From Ruminococcus flavefaciens (GTDB lineage Bacteria > Bacillota_A > Clostridia > Oscillospirales > Ruminococcaceae): a stretch of DNA of 13,648 bases. Each line of letters begins with the position of its first letter. Positions within the stretch are counted from its first letter, which is position 1. Below the pieces are notes generated by a model. The model saw nothing but the letters and a program-made list of their open reading frames with translations, searched no databases and was not told the DNA's origin. The position numbers were made by a program, and so were the translations under genes. Shown piece by piece: positions 6,961-13,648 of this stretch. The DNA is taken from positions 1-13,648 of the forward strand of contig SFFP01000030.1 in NCBI GenBank assembly GCA_004556875.1, in the 5' to 3' direction.

Positions 6961-7497
6961 ATGCTGATAAAGGGTTCAAAGAGATACAATCTAAGACATA
7001 ACACGGAAATAGAGGAACAGCCCGAATTCGGAAAGATGATAAACGGACAGGGAGAAGGGGCTGTTTCAAAGCTGAGATATGGCATATGCCATATGAGTTT
7101 CAATGGCTGCGAGGTCATTGCGGTGCACAATGCTCTCGTTTACTTAAAAAAGCCCCGCCCACTGAAGGAGATCGCCTTCTATATGGAGCGATTCCGAGTG
7201 CTGCTGGGCTTTTTCGGCTGTAATGCCTACAGGATAGGCAAGGCACTGAGATATTTCGGGGCAGAGTATGAAAGGGTGAAAATGCCCGATGACGCAAGGG
7301 CTTTTATCATCACTTTCTGGACTAAAATACCTTTTTTGTCCTCGATACACACCGTATTCTGTATAAGGGATCACAGCGGCGGCATACGTGTATTCAACAG
7401 ATATAACAGCTGTACCTACGCACCTGTGTGCCGTACACTTGAAGAGGTCATCGGCAAGCGCCGACCTATCGCAGTATATAAGATAACCGAAAGCTGA
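6961..7497 (+). CDS. Unknown protein with C39/papain-like peptidase features
   Basis: A 178-residue soluble protein with no signal peptide or membrane segment, 34 bases after ruvB and preceded by GAGG 8 bases before its ATG. I do not recognise a named family. Its layout recalls peptidase C39-like folds. A candidate nucleophile is Cys50 at the start of a helix (FNGCEVIAVHNALVYL). A helical region follows with GFFGCNAYRIGKALRYFG. A strand then carries His130 (SSIHTVFCI), followed by GGIRVFNRYN, whose Asn146 could be the third residue. If active it would be a cytoplasmic cysteine peptidase or amidase; an inactive relative is equally possible. No double-glycine substrate or ABC exporter is next to it, so a bacteriocin role is not supported. 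Function unknown. Confidence 0.7.
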   Translation: MLIKGSKRYNLRHNTEIEEQPEFGKMINGQGEGAVSKLRYGICHMSFNGCEVIAVHNALVYLKKPRPLKEIAFYMERFRVLLGFFGCNAYRIGKALRYFGAEYERVKMPDDARAFIITFWTKIPFLSSIHTVFCIRDHSGGIRVFNRYNSCTYAPVCRTLEEVIGKRRPIAVYKITES

Positions 7498-7565
7498 AAA
7501 TGCTGACGGCTGGTTATGAAACTCTCAGCTCATAATTCTAAACTCACAAAAAGGGAGACTATTCA

Positions 7566-8924
7566 ATGGCTAAGTTATTCGGAACAGACGGTCCGAGAGG
7601 TATTGCGGTGACCGACCTCACCTGCGAGCTGGCAATGCAGACAGGAAGAGCTGCGGCACTGGTGCTTGCGAAAAAGGACGGCGAAAAAACTAAAATACTC
7701 ATCGGCAAGGACACCCGTGTGTCTTCAGATGCGCTGGAGGCGGCGGTGTGTGCGGGGATATGTTCTGTCGGCGCAGATGCCGAGCTTGTCGGGATAGTGC
7801 CTACGCCTGCGCTCTCATACCTTATAGGGAAGCATGGAGCTGACGGCGGAATAATGATATCAGGAAGCCATAACAGTGCAGAATATAACGGTCTGAAGCT
7901 GTTTTCGGCTAAAGGACAAAAGCTCATGGAAGAGGCTGAGGAAAAGATAGAAAGTCTTGTTTTTTCCTCAAATGTTGATATAAAGCTGAAATCTCACGAA
8001 GAAGTCGGAAGAGTTATACACGGCGAAAATGCTGCAAGAGAGTATATAGACCGCATAAAGGAGATAATCACCACAGACCTGAGCGGTTTAAAAATAGCTG
8101 TTGACTGCGCAAACGGCTGTGCATCCTATACAGCTGAAAAGCTTTTCTCAGAGCTTGGAGCTGAGGTCCTCGTCCTGTATGACAAGCCTGACGGTACTAA
8201 CATAAATAAGGACTGCGGAAGCACCCATGCACATCATCTAATGGATTTCGTAGTTGAAAACAAATGTGACTGCGGACTTGCCTTTGACGGCGACGCAGAC
8301 AGATGTATAGCTGTTGACGAGCAGGGCTGCATGATAGACGGCGACAGGCTCATAGCTATATTTGCCGAAAGAATGAAAAGTCTTGGCGTACTTGACAAGG
8401 ACACGGCTGTTATAACTGTCATGAGCAGTCTCGGACTGAGAAAGTATGCGGCTGCACACGACATAAAGCTTGTAAGCTCGGGAGCAGGCACGCGATATGT
8501 GCTTGAACGTATGCTTGAGGGCGGTTATAAGCTTGGCGGCGAGCCTAACGGACATATCATCTTCCTGAATGAGTCAGGTACAGGTGACGGACAGCTTGCA
8601 GGTGCAAGACTGCTTGAGATACTTAAAAACAGCGGAAAAAAGCTTAGCGAGCTTGCAGGAGATATGCCTGCATATCCGCAGGTAAAGCTGAATGTAAAGA
8701 TACACCCCCATTACAAGGAGCTTTGGAAAAACGAAAAGGATATCACAGAGCTTATCGAAAACTATAGCAAAGAGCTTGGTGATGAGGGCAGGGTAATGGT
8801 ACGCGAAAGCGGAAAAGAGCCTATAGTACGCATAGTCGTTGAAGGCGGCGACTTCGGACGCATAAATGATATGGCTGTGGATATCGCACAGCATATCAAG
8901 GAGATATGCGCATATAAGGTCTGA
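7566..8924 (+). CDS. glmM: Phosphoglucosamine mutase (GlmM family, atypical signature loops)
   Basis: GlmM interconverts glucosamine-6-phosphate and glucosamine-1-phosphate for UDP-GlcNAc and peptidoglycan synthesis. The 452-residue length and four-domain layout fit, with an N-terminal MAKLFGTDG. The phosphoserine loop has Ser101 and the metal loop DGDADR (241-246) is intact. Other signature positions differ from the usual family pattern as I know it: GTDGPRG for GTDGVRG, ISGSHNS for ISASHNP, GAGTRYVL for VGDRYVL, GEPNGH (325-330) for GEQSGH, and RESGKEP (413-419) for RPSGTEP. The last two touch sugar and phosphate binding, so a diverged paralogue with another hexose-phosphate substrate is possible. 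AAGGGAG lies 8 bases before the ATG. A 68-base gap separates it from the previous gene. Confidence 0.8.
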   Translation: MAKLFGTDGPRGIAVTDLTCELAMQTGRAAALVLAKKDGEKTKILIGKDTRVSSDALEAAVCAGICSVGADAELVGIVPTPALSYLIGKHGADGGIMISGSHNSAEYNGLKLFSAKGQKLMEEAEEKIESLVFSSNVDIKLKSHEEVGRVIHGENAAREYIDRIKEIITTDLSGLKIAVDCANGCASYTAEKLFSELGAEVLVLYDKPDGTNINKDCGSTHAHHLMDFVVENKCDCGLAFDGDADRCIAVDEQGCMIDGDRLIAIFAERMKSLGVLDKDTAVITVMSSLGLRKYAAAHDIKLVSSGAGTRYVLERMLEGGYKLGGEPNGHIIFLNESGTGDGQLAGARLLEILKNSGKKLSELAGDMPAYPQVKLNVKIHPHYKELWKNEKDITELIENYSKELGDEGRVMVRESGKEPIVRIVVEGGDFGRINDMAVDIAQHIKEICAYKV

Positions 8925-8940
8925 GCGCGATAATTCTTAT

Positions 8941-8946
8941 AAGGAG
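8941..8946 (+). promoter_or_regulatory. Ribosome binding site deciding the methyltransferase start
   Basis: AAGGAG lies 8 bases before the TTG at 8955, but only 2 bases before the in-frame TTG at 8949. The 8955 start is therefore preferred. Confidence 0.7.
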
Positions 8947-8954
8947 CATTGATT

Positions 8955-9842
8955 TTGAGAACTGCAAATAACTGGAGAGATTATAAGATAATAGATACAT
9001 CGGGCGGCGAAAAGCTGGAAACATGGGGAGATATAAGCCTTGTGCGCCCCGACCCTCAGATAATATGGAATACTGAACGCACTGACCCGTTATGGAAAAG
9101 TGCCGACGGTCACTATCACCGCTCAAATCAGGGCGGCGGCAAGTGGGAATTCCGCAAAAGACTTCCCGAAAGCTGGAATATCAGCTACGGCGAACTTACA
9201 TTCAATATCCGTCCCACAGGCTTCAAGCATACGGGACTTTTCCCCGAACAGGCTGTAAACTGGGACTTTATGGCGGATAAGATACGCAATGCAGGACGCG
9301 AGATTAACGTGCTGAACCTGTTCGCTTATACAGGCGGAGCTACACTTGCCTGTGCAGCAGCAGGAGCTTCAGTATGTCATGTTGACGCTTCAAAGGGCAT
9401 GGTGCAGTGGGCGAGAGAAAACGCCGCAGCTTCGGGACTTACCGAAAAGCCTATCCGCTGGATAGTTGATGATTGCGAAAAATTCATTGCCCGTGAGATA
9501 CGCCGCGGACGCAAGTATGATGCGGTAGTCATGGACCCTCCCAGCTACGGAAGAGGTCCGGGAGGAGAGGTCTGGAAACTTGAAAACTGCGTTTACGACC
9601 TTGTTAAGCTATGTTCGGGAGTCCTTTCCGATGATCCGCTGTTTTTCCTTATAAACAGCTATACTACGGGACTTTCGCCTTCGGTAATGGGATATATACT
9701 TGGAACTGTCCTCACGGATAAATTCGGCGGAAGCGTCAGCTTTGACGAGATAGGACTTCCTGTAAAGTCCACAGGTATGACTTTGCCATGCGGCTCGACT
9801 GCTATCTGGCAGCAGCGTGACGCTGCACCCTTGCCACGCTGA
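8955..9842 (+). CDS. Class I SAM-dependent RNA methyltransferase (RlmI-like, no PUA domain)
   Basis: A 295-residue cytoplasmic methyltransferase of the SAM-dependent group related to the 23S rRNA cytosine methyltransferase RlmI. The N-terminal part carries a beta-rich region ending in IRPTGFKHTGLFPEQAVNWD, typical of this group. The Rossmann core has motif I VLNLFAYTGG (about 119-128), an acidic strand end at VDAS (143-146), and the catalytic-loop motif DPPSYGRG (194-201). The PUA domain of RlmI is missing, which is common in Firmicutes relatives, so the exact RNA base and target are unknown. TTG start with AAGGAG at the right spacing. Follows glmM by 30 bases and is probably cotranscribed with it. 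The last codons include a short GC-rich inverted repeat. Confidence 0.82.
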   Translation: MRTANNWRDYKIIDTSGGEKLETWGDISLVRPDPQIIWNTERTDPLWKSADGHYHRSNQGGGKWEFRKRLPESWNISYGELTFNIRPTGFKHTGLFPEQAVNWDFMADKIRNAGREINVLNLFAYTGGATLACAAAGASVCHVDASKGMVQWARENAAASGLTEKPIRWIVDDCEKFIAREIRRGRKYDAVVMDPPSYGRGPGGEVWKLENCVYDLVKLCSGVLSDDPLFFLINSYTTGLSPSVMGYILGTVLTDKFGGSVSFDEIGLPVKSTGMTLPCGSTAIWQQRDAAPLPR

Positions 9843-9966
9843 CGCTTGTAAACTCGCTTACTATCATTAAAATTGATACTCGTACATCGCTTAGGCACAT
9901 TACTGATATATGATTGTAGGCGTGGATATTATCCGCTCGTTAAAAAACATGATATAGGAGAACAAA

Positions 9967-10878
9967 ATGAAAAAAGCAATTACAGCATTTATAGCGGCTG
10001 CAATGGCATTTACCGCTGTATCATGCGGTAGGGACAAAGAAGTGTCTCCTGCTGCCGAGACAGTTGAAACAGCTGCAACAGAAGCGGTAACTACTGAAAG
10101 TGTTGAAGAAATGATAGATGAATATCTTCCTGAATTCGACGCTAATGCAGGAATAAACATGGCGGCTGAGCCAATGCCTGAAACAGAGGAAATACCTGAT
10201 GAATGGCATGAAGTATCGGACGGAAAGATATCATTCAGAGTGCCTGCTGATGTGAAAATGGACAGCTATGAGCTTGATCTTGGAAATGGAGATACGTATA
10301 GATCAAATACGGCAAAAAGTGAAGACAGAAAGATATTTTTAGCGTTTTTTGACGGCAATGACTGGTCTGTTGAAAAAGAAGAGTCCACAAACATTGACTC
10401 TGACCTGATCGATGAGGATACTATTGATTTCGCAAAGAAAAATGCCGAAGAAAAGGGATATCCTCAGGATGGATATATAACAGAAGAAAAAACTGTAGGA
10501 TATCTGTCTGAACTCGGACTGGAATATGACGGAACAAGATCATCACTGTACAGGGCGCTTCTGGATTTTTCCGAAAAGTATGACACAGAGGAGCATAAAG
10601 AAGCCTTTGAGTATATCGCAACTCTTAAAGCTTCTATGATCGGAATGATTTATCCGTGTATATATTATATGGAAGCTGATGGTAAACCTGTATATGTTCA
10701 TCTGTATACAGGAGGGATGTACGATCCCTCAAAAAAGCCTGAAGGAAAAAGCAGAGCAGTGTGGGTCGGAGCGTTTGCCTCTCCCAATATGGAGTATAAC
10801 GCATTGGTAAAGGGAAAAGATCTTGAAGAAGCGCTGAAAATAGCTTCTACTCTGAAATTTGTTGAAGAACAGGGATAA
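9967..10878 (+). CDS. Putative lipoprotein of unknown function, next to ECF transporter genes
   Basis: A 303-residue exported protein. MKKAITAFIAAAMAFTAVSC is a short basic-hydrophobic signal peptide ending in a lipobox-like AVSC, so Cys20 would be lipidated and the protein anchored outside the cell membrane. Residues 21-75 are a Glu/Thr/Ala-rich linker. A folded region of mixed strands and helices follows (about 80-300), including ISFRVPADVKM, KIFLAFFDGNDW and a C-terminal EALKIASTLKF. No family recognised. AGGAG lies 6 bases before the ATG. The stop codon is only 2 bases before ecfA1, suggesting translational coupling. The 124 bases before it hold no terminator or promoter I can defend. Its base composition looks more A-rich than its neighbours. 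Accessory binding for the transporter is inference only. Confidence 0.75.
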   Translation: MKKAITAFIAAAMAFTAVSCGRDKEVSPAAETVETAATEAVTTESVEEMIDEYLPEFDANAGINMAAEPMPETEEIPDEWHEVSDGKISFRVPADVKMDSYELDLGNGDTYRSNTAKSEDRKIFLAFFDGNDWSVEKEESTNIDSDLIDEDTIDFAKKNAEEKGYPQDGYITEEKTVGYLSELGLEYDGTRSSLYRALLDFSEKYDTEEHKEAFEYIATLKASMIGMIYPCIYYMEADGKPVYVHLYTGGMYDPSKKPEGKSRAVWVGAFASPNMEYNALVKGKDLEEALKIASTLKFVEEQG

Positions 10879-10880
10879 AT

Positions 10881-11732
10881 ATGGAAAATATAATAGAAAT
10901 AAAAGGTCTGCATTTCGCCTATGAGTCCGACGATGAGGAAAAGAAACCCGTCGAAGTCCTCAAGGGTATAGACCTTGACATAAAGCAGGGTGAGTTCGTG
11001 GCGGTGCTTGGTCACAATGGCTGCGGAAAATCGACCCTTGCAAAACATCTGAACGCTATACTGCTCCCCACAGAGGGTACAGTGACAGTGGACGGCATTG
11101 ACACAAAGGACGAGGAAAAGCTCTTTGACCTGCGCCAGCGTGCAGGTATGGTCTTTCAAAATCCCGATAACCAGATAGTTTCATCTGTAGTCGAGGAGGA
11201 CGTTGCCTTTGCACTTGAAAATCTTGGTGTACCCTATGATGAGATGCGAAAACGTGTTGACGACAGCCTAAAAGCCGTGGGAATGTACGATTACAGACTC
11301 CATTCACCAAGCCAGCTTTCGGGCGGACAGAAACAGCGTGTCGCTATTGCAGGTGTAATCGCAATGCAGCCTAAGTGTATAATCCTTGACGAGCCTACAG
11401 CCATGCTTGACCCACAGGGACGCAAGGAGGTGCTTGCGACCATACATCGCATGAACCGCGAACAGGGCATAACCATAGTTCTTATAACTCATTATATGGA
11501 CGAGGCTGCTGACTGTGACCGTGTTGTGGTAATGGATAAGGGACTTGTGGTGCTTGACAATACCCCTGAAAAGGTGTTCTCACAGGTGGATAAGCTGAAA
11601 TCCATAGGGCTTGATGTGCCGCAGGTAACAGAGCTTGCGTGGGAATTGAAAAAAGCAGGCTGTGACATATCTCCCGAGATAATATCCGAGGAAGAATGTG
11701 TTGCGGCTATCGAAAAGCTTTTTGCAGAATGA
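10881..11732 (+). CDS. ecfA1: ECF transporter ATPase EcfA1
   Basis: One of two ATPases that power energy-coupling-factor uptake of vitamins or metals. The 283 residues hold Walker A GHNGCGKS (44-51), Q-loop FQNPDNQ (92-98), the signature LSGGQKQRVAIAG (146-158), Walker B CIILDEPTAMLDPQ (166-179) and the switch histidine in ITHYMDEA (His204). The order first-A, second-A, T and the FQNPDNQIV sequence fit the A1 (CbiO1) subunit. The ATG lies 2 bases after the lipoprotein stop, with AGGG inside that gene serving as ribosome binding site. Downstream genes are ecfA2 and ecfT. Confidence 0.93.
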   Translation: MENIIEIKGLHFAYESDDEEKKPVEVLKGIDLDIKQGEFVAVLGHNGCGKSTLAKHLNAILLPTEGTVTVDGIDTKDEEKLFDLRQRAGMVFQNPDNQIVSSVVEEDVAFALENLGVPYDEMRKRVDDSLKAVGMYDYRLHSPSQLSGGQKQRVAIAGVIAMQPKCIILDEPTAMLDPQGRKEVLATIHRMNREQGITIVLITHYMDEAADCDRVVVMDKGLVVLDNTPEKVFSQVDKLKSIGLDVPQVTELAWELKKAGCDISPEIISEEECVAAIEKLFAE

Positions 11733-11772
11733 GCAGCACGGCTGCTTACAGGAAAGAAAAGGAGAATAGAAT

Positions 11773-12642
11773 TTGGCTATCCTTGAAACACAGGAGCTTA
11801 CATACACCTACAGCATGGGTACTCCCTTTGAAAAGACCGCTGTTGACCATGTGAGCTTGAAAATAGAAGAAGGTGAAATGGTGGGCGTAATGGGGCACAC
11901 AGGCTCAGGAAAATCCACGCTCATCCAGCACTTCAACGGACTTCTCAGACCGACATCGGGAAAGGTCATTCTTGACGGAAAGGATATATGGGAGGACAAG
12001 GATAAGATACGCGATGTCCGCTTTAAGGTGGGGCTTGTATTCCAGTATCCCGAGTATCAGATATTCGAGGAAACTGTATACAAGGACATTGCATTCGGTC
12101 CTAAGAATATGGGGCTCGATGATGCCGAGATAAAGCGCCGCGTATACGAGACTGCCCATGATATCGGCTTGTCTGAGGAGCTTCTTGAGCGTTCGCCCTT
12201 TGAGCTTTCGGGCGGTCAGAAGCGCCGCGTTGCTATCGCAGGCGTAATGGCTATGGAGCCGAGAGTCCTCATACTCGATGAACCTACCGCAGGACTTGAC
12301 CCTGCAGGACGAGACAAGATACTGAGCCACATCAAAGCCTATCATGAGCGCACTAAGAATACTATACTCATAGTATCCCACAGTATGGAGGATATAGCCA
12401 CATTTGCCGACAAGATACTTGTTATGAGCAAGGCTAAGCTCTTCTGCTATGATGAAACTGTAAATGTATTCGCAAGAGCCGATGAGATATCCGAGATAGG
12501 ACTTGATGTTCCGCAGATAACAAAGGTATTCGGCGAATTAAAGCGCAGAGGTCTTGACTTCGGCAAAGAAGTATATACCGTGGGTTATGCACGGGATCTG
12601 CTTCTTAAACACCTTAAAGAACGGGGGAATGACCGATGCTGA
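11773..12642 (+). CDS. ecfA2: ECF transporter ATPase EcfA2
   Basis: Second ATPase of the energising module, which forms a heterodimer with EcfA1 at the membrane. The 289 residues hold Walker A GHTGSGKS (41-48), Q-loop FQYPEYQIF (90-98), signature LSGGQKRRVAIAG (145-157), Walker B VLILDEPTAGLDPAG (165-179) and switch histidine SHSMEDIA (His203). FQYPEYQ is typical of the A2 (CbiO2) subunit. The start is TTG at 11773, with AAGGAG 8 bases upstream and a family-like N-terminus (MAILETQELTYTYS). It lies 40 bases after ecfA1, and its last codons overlap the ecfT start by 7 bases. Confidence 0.93.
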   Translation: MAILETQELTYTYSMGTPFEKTAVDHVSLKIEEGEMVGVMGHTGSGKSTLIQHFNGLLRPTSGKVILDGKDIWEDKDKIRDVRFKVGLVFQYPEYQIFEETVYKDIAFGPKNMGLDDAEIKRRVYETAHDIGLSEELLERSPFELSGGQKRRVAIAGVMAMEPRVLILDEPTAGLDPAGRDKILSHIKAYHERTKNTILIVSHSMEDIATFADKILVMSKAKLFCYDETVNVFARADEISEIGLDVPQITKVFGELKRRGLDFGKEVYTVGYARDLLLKHLKERGNDRC

Positions 12643-13439
12643 GAGATATAACTATCGGACAGTATTTCCCCGGCGACAGTATCATACACAGGCTTGATCC
12701 GCGATTTAAGATAGTGATAACACTGCTGTACATAGTAATGCTGTTTTCGGGCGGAAAGTATATCTGCCTTGCGGTAGGCGCGGTGTTCACCATAGGAGCG
12801 ATACTTCTTTCAAAGATACCGCTTAAAATGTTTTTCAAAAGCGTTAAGCCGCTTATGATATTCCTTGTGATAACAGCTTTTCTCAATTTGTTCCTTATGA
12901 GTACGGGAGAAGTATTATGGGAGTGGAAGTTCCTTAAAATAACGGATAAAGGACTTGAAACCAGCATATTCATGGTAGTCAGGATAGTCCTTCTTATTAT
13001 GGGAAGCTCGCTGCTTACCTACACAACTTCGCCTATAACCCTCACAGATGCAATAGAGAGACTGTTGTCACCACTGAGAAAGATAAAGTTCCCTGTACAT
13101 GAGCTTGCAATGATGATGTCTATCGCACTAAGATTTATCCCTACGCTCATTGAAGAAACAGATAAGATAATGTCAGCGCAGAAGGCAAGAGGTGCAGAAA
13201 TAGATACAGGAAGCTTTACAACAAGAGCAAAGAACCTTATATCCATACTTGTTCCGCTTTTCATATCTGCATTCAGACGTGCAGATGAGCTTGCAACAGC
13301 AATGGAATGCCGCTGTTATCACGGCGGAGAGGGCAGAACAAGACTTAGACAGCTCAAATCCGCTGCAAGGGACTATATTGCCCTTGCTGTAACTGTATTA
13401 TTCCTTGCTTTGACAATAGCTCTCGGCAGGATATTCTGA
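12636..13439 (+). CDS. ecfT: ECF transporter transmembrane component EcfT
   Basis: Membrane scaffold that couples EcfA1A2 ATP hydrolysis to movement of a substrate-binding S component. The 267 residues include DPRFK near the N-terminus (21-25), several hydrophobic membrane segments (about 26-58, 70-88, 110-130, 245-264) and the cytoplasmic coupling helices. The first Ala-Arg-Gly motif is intact (AQKARGAEID, 184-186). The second reads MECRCYHGGEGRTRL (Cys225-Arg226-Cys227), close to the EARCY form I associate with Firmicutes EcfT. The ATG overlaps the ecfA2 stop by 7 bases, with GGGGG about 8 bases upstream, so translation is coupled. No S component is visible here, as expected for a shared (group II) module. 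Confidence 0.93.
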   Translation: MLRDITIGQYFPGDSIIHRLDPRFKIVITLLYIVMLFSGGKYICLAVGAVFTIGAILLSKIPLKMFFKSVKPLMIFLVITAFLNLFLMSTGEVLWEWKFLKITDKGLETSIFMVVRIVLLIMGSSLLTYTTSPITLTDAIERLLSPLRKIKFPVHELAMMMSIALRFIPTLIEETDKIMSAQKARGAEIDTGSFTTRAKNLISILVPLFISAFRRADELATAMECRCYHGGEGRTRLRQLKSAARDYIALAVTVLFLALTIALGRIF

Positions 13440-13461
13440 GCGGACAAAAGAGAGGATAGAG

Positions 13462-13648
13462 ATGAACAAAGAAGAAAGACGAGCCGTTAAGCGCACAAGG
13501 CTTGAACGGTTCAAAAAAGGCAAATTTTACAGGATACTGTACGAAAAAGGAGTATTGTATTTCCTGCTTTCGTTCCTTATCCCGTTTTCCATAATGCTGT
13601 ACGCATTCGGCGTTTACGGCGTTCACCCATTCGGCGACAGGCAGATAC
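13462..13648 (+). CDS. YfhO-family membrane protein, N-terminal part only
   Basis: Starts at ATG 13462, behind AGAGGA about 5 bases upstream, 22 bases after ecfT. Sixty-two codons are visible before the window ends. A lysine/arginine-rich cytoplasmic N-terminus (about 1-30) leads into a first transmembrane helix (VLYFLLSFLIPFSIMLYAFG, about 31-50) and then GVHPFGDRQI. The sequence around HPFGDR after the first helix is characteristic of YfhO-type multi-spanning membrane proteins, which are linked to cell-envelope glycosylation in Gram-positive bacteria. The rest of the protein lies outside the window, so the family call rests on the N-terminus alone. Confidence 0.65.
   Translation, partial: MNKEERRAVKRTRLERFKKGKFYRILYEKGVLYFLLSFLIPFSIMLYAFGVYGVHPFGDRQI

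Noticed and set aside
6387..7130. 247-codon open frame on the minus strand over ruvB and the following gene
   Set aside because: It spans the end of a clear ruvB and the next gene, has a Cys/Tyr/Ser-rich shadow-type composition and has no promoter or ribosome binding site.
7498..7565. Terminator between the unknown gene and glmM
   Set aside because: The only pairing is a 5-bp GCTGA/TCAGC with an 18-base loop and no U-run.
9812..9826. GCAGCG-TGA-CGCTGC inverted repeat as a terminator
   Set aside because: It lies inside the methyltransferase coding region before its stop codon and has no U-tract.
9843..9966. Promoter or small gene in the 124-base gap before the lipoprotein
   Set aside because: TATGAT and TATTAT boxes exist, but none has a matching -35 at good spacing. 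No open frame has a ribosome binding site.

Overview
The window looks like chromosomal, housekeeping DNA from a low-to-mid GC Clostridia species. The codon style, the frequent TTG/GTG starts behind good Shine-Dalgarno sequences and the gene content fit a Ruminococcus-like member of the Oscillospiraceae. This placement is inference, because no rRNA or other marker is present. There are no mobile elements, CRISPR arrays, tRNA or rRNA genes. No gap between genes is longer than about 240 bases.

Left arm, minus strand (1-3679). An apparent pheA-metH operon is read leftwards from a strong promoter at 3775-3803. It encodes a bifunctional chorismate mutase/prephenate dehydratase with a C-terminal ACT domain, then, 19 bases later, a cobalamin-dependent methionine synthase of the short type that lacks the reactivation domain. 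A third gene with an N-terminal CPVC zinc-ribbon start runs off the left edge. The roughly 90-base pheA leader can form competing hairpins.

Middle, plus strand (3823-7497). A divergent promoter drives ruvC-ruvA-(SseB-like)-ruvB-(unknown gene). RuvA and RuvB make the Holliday-junction branch-migration motor and RuvC is the resolvase. The SseB-like gene sits inside the ruv set. The unknown gene after ruvB has a Cys/His/Asn arrangement reminiscent of C39/papain-like peptidases.

Right part, plus strand (7566-13648). First comes a GlmM-family phosphohexomutase with substitutions in nearly every family signature loop, then a class I SAM-dependent RNA methyltransferase of the RlmI type and a lipoprotein of unknown function. 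The lipoprotein gene is two bases from ecfA1, which starts the energising module of an ECF vitamin/metal transporter (ecfA1-ecfA2-ecfT). No substrate-binding S component is visible. The window ends inside a YfhO-family membrane protein gene.

I see no clearly new multi-gene system. The points most worth a second look are the atypical GlmM, the putative cysteine peptidase and SseB-like protein in the ruv cluster, and the pheA leader.
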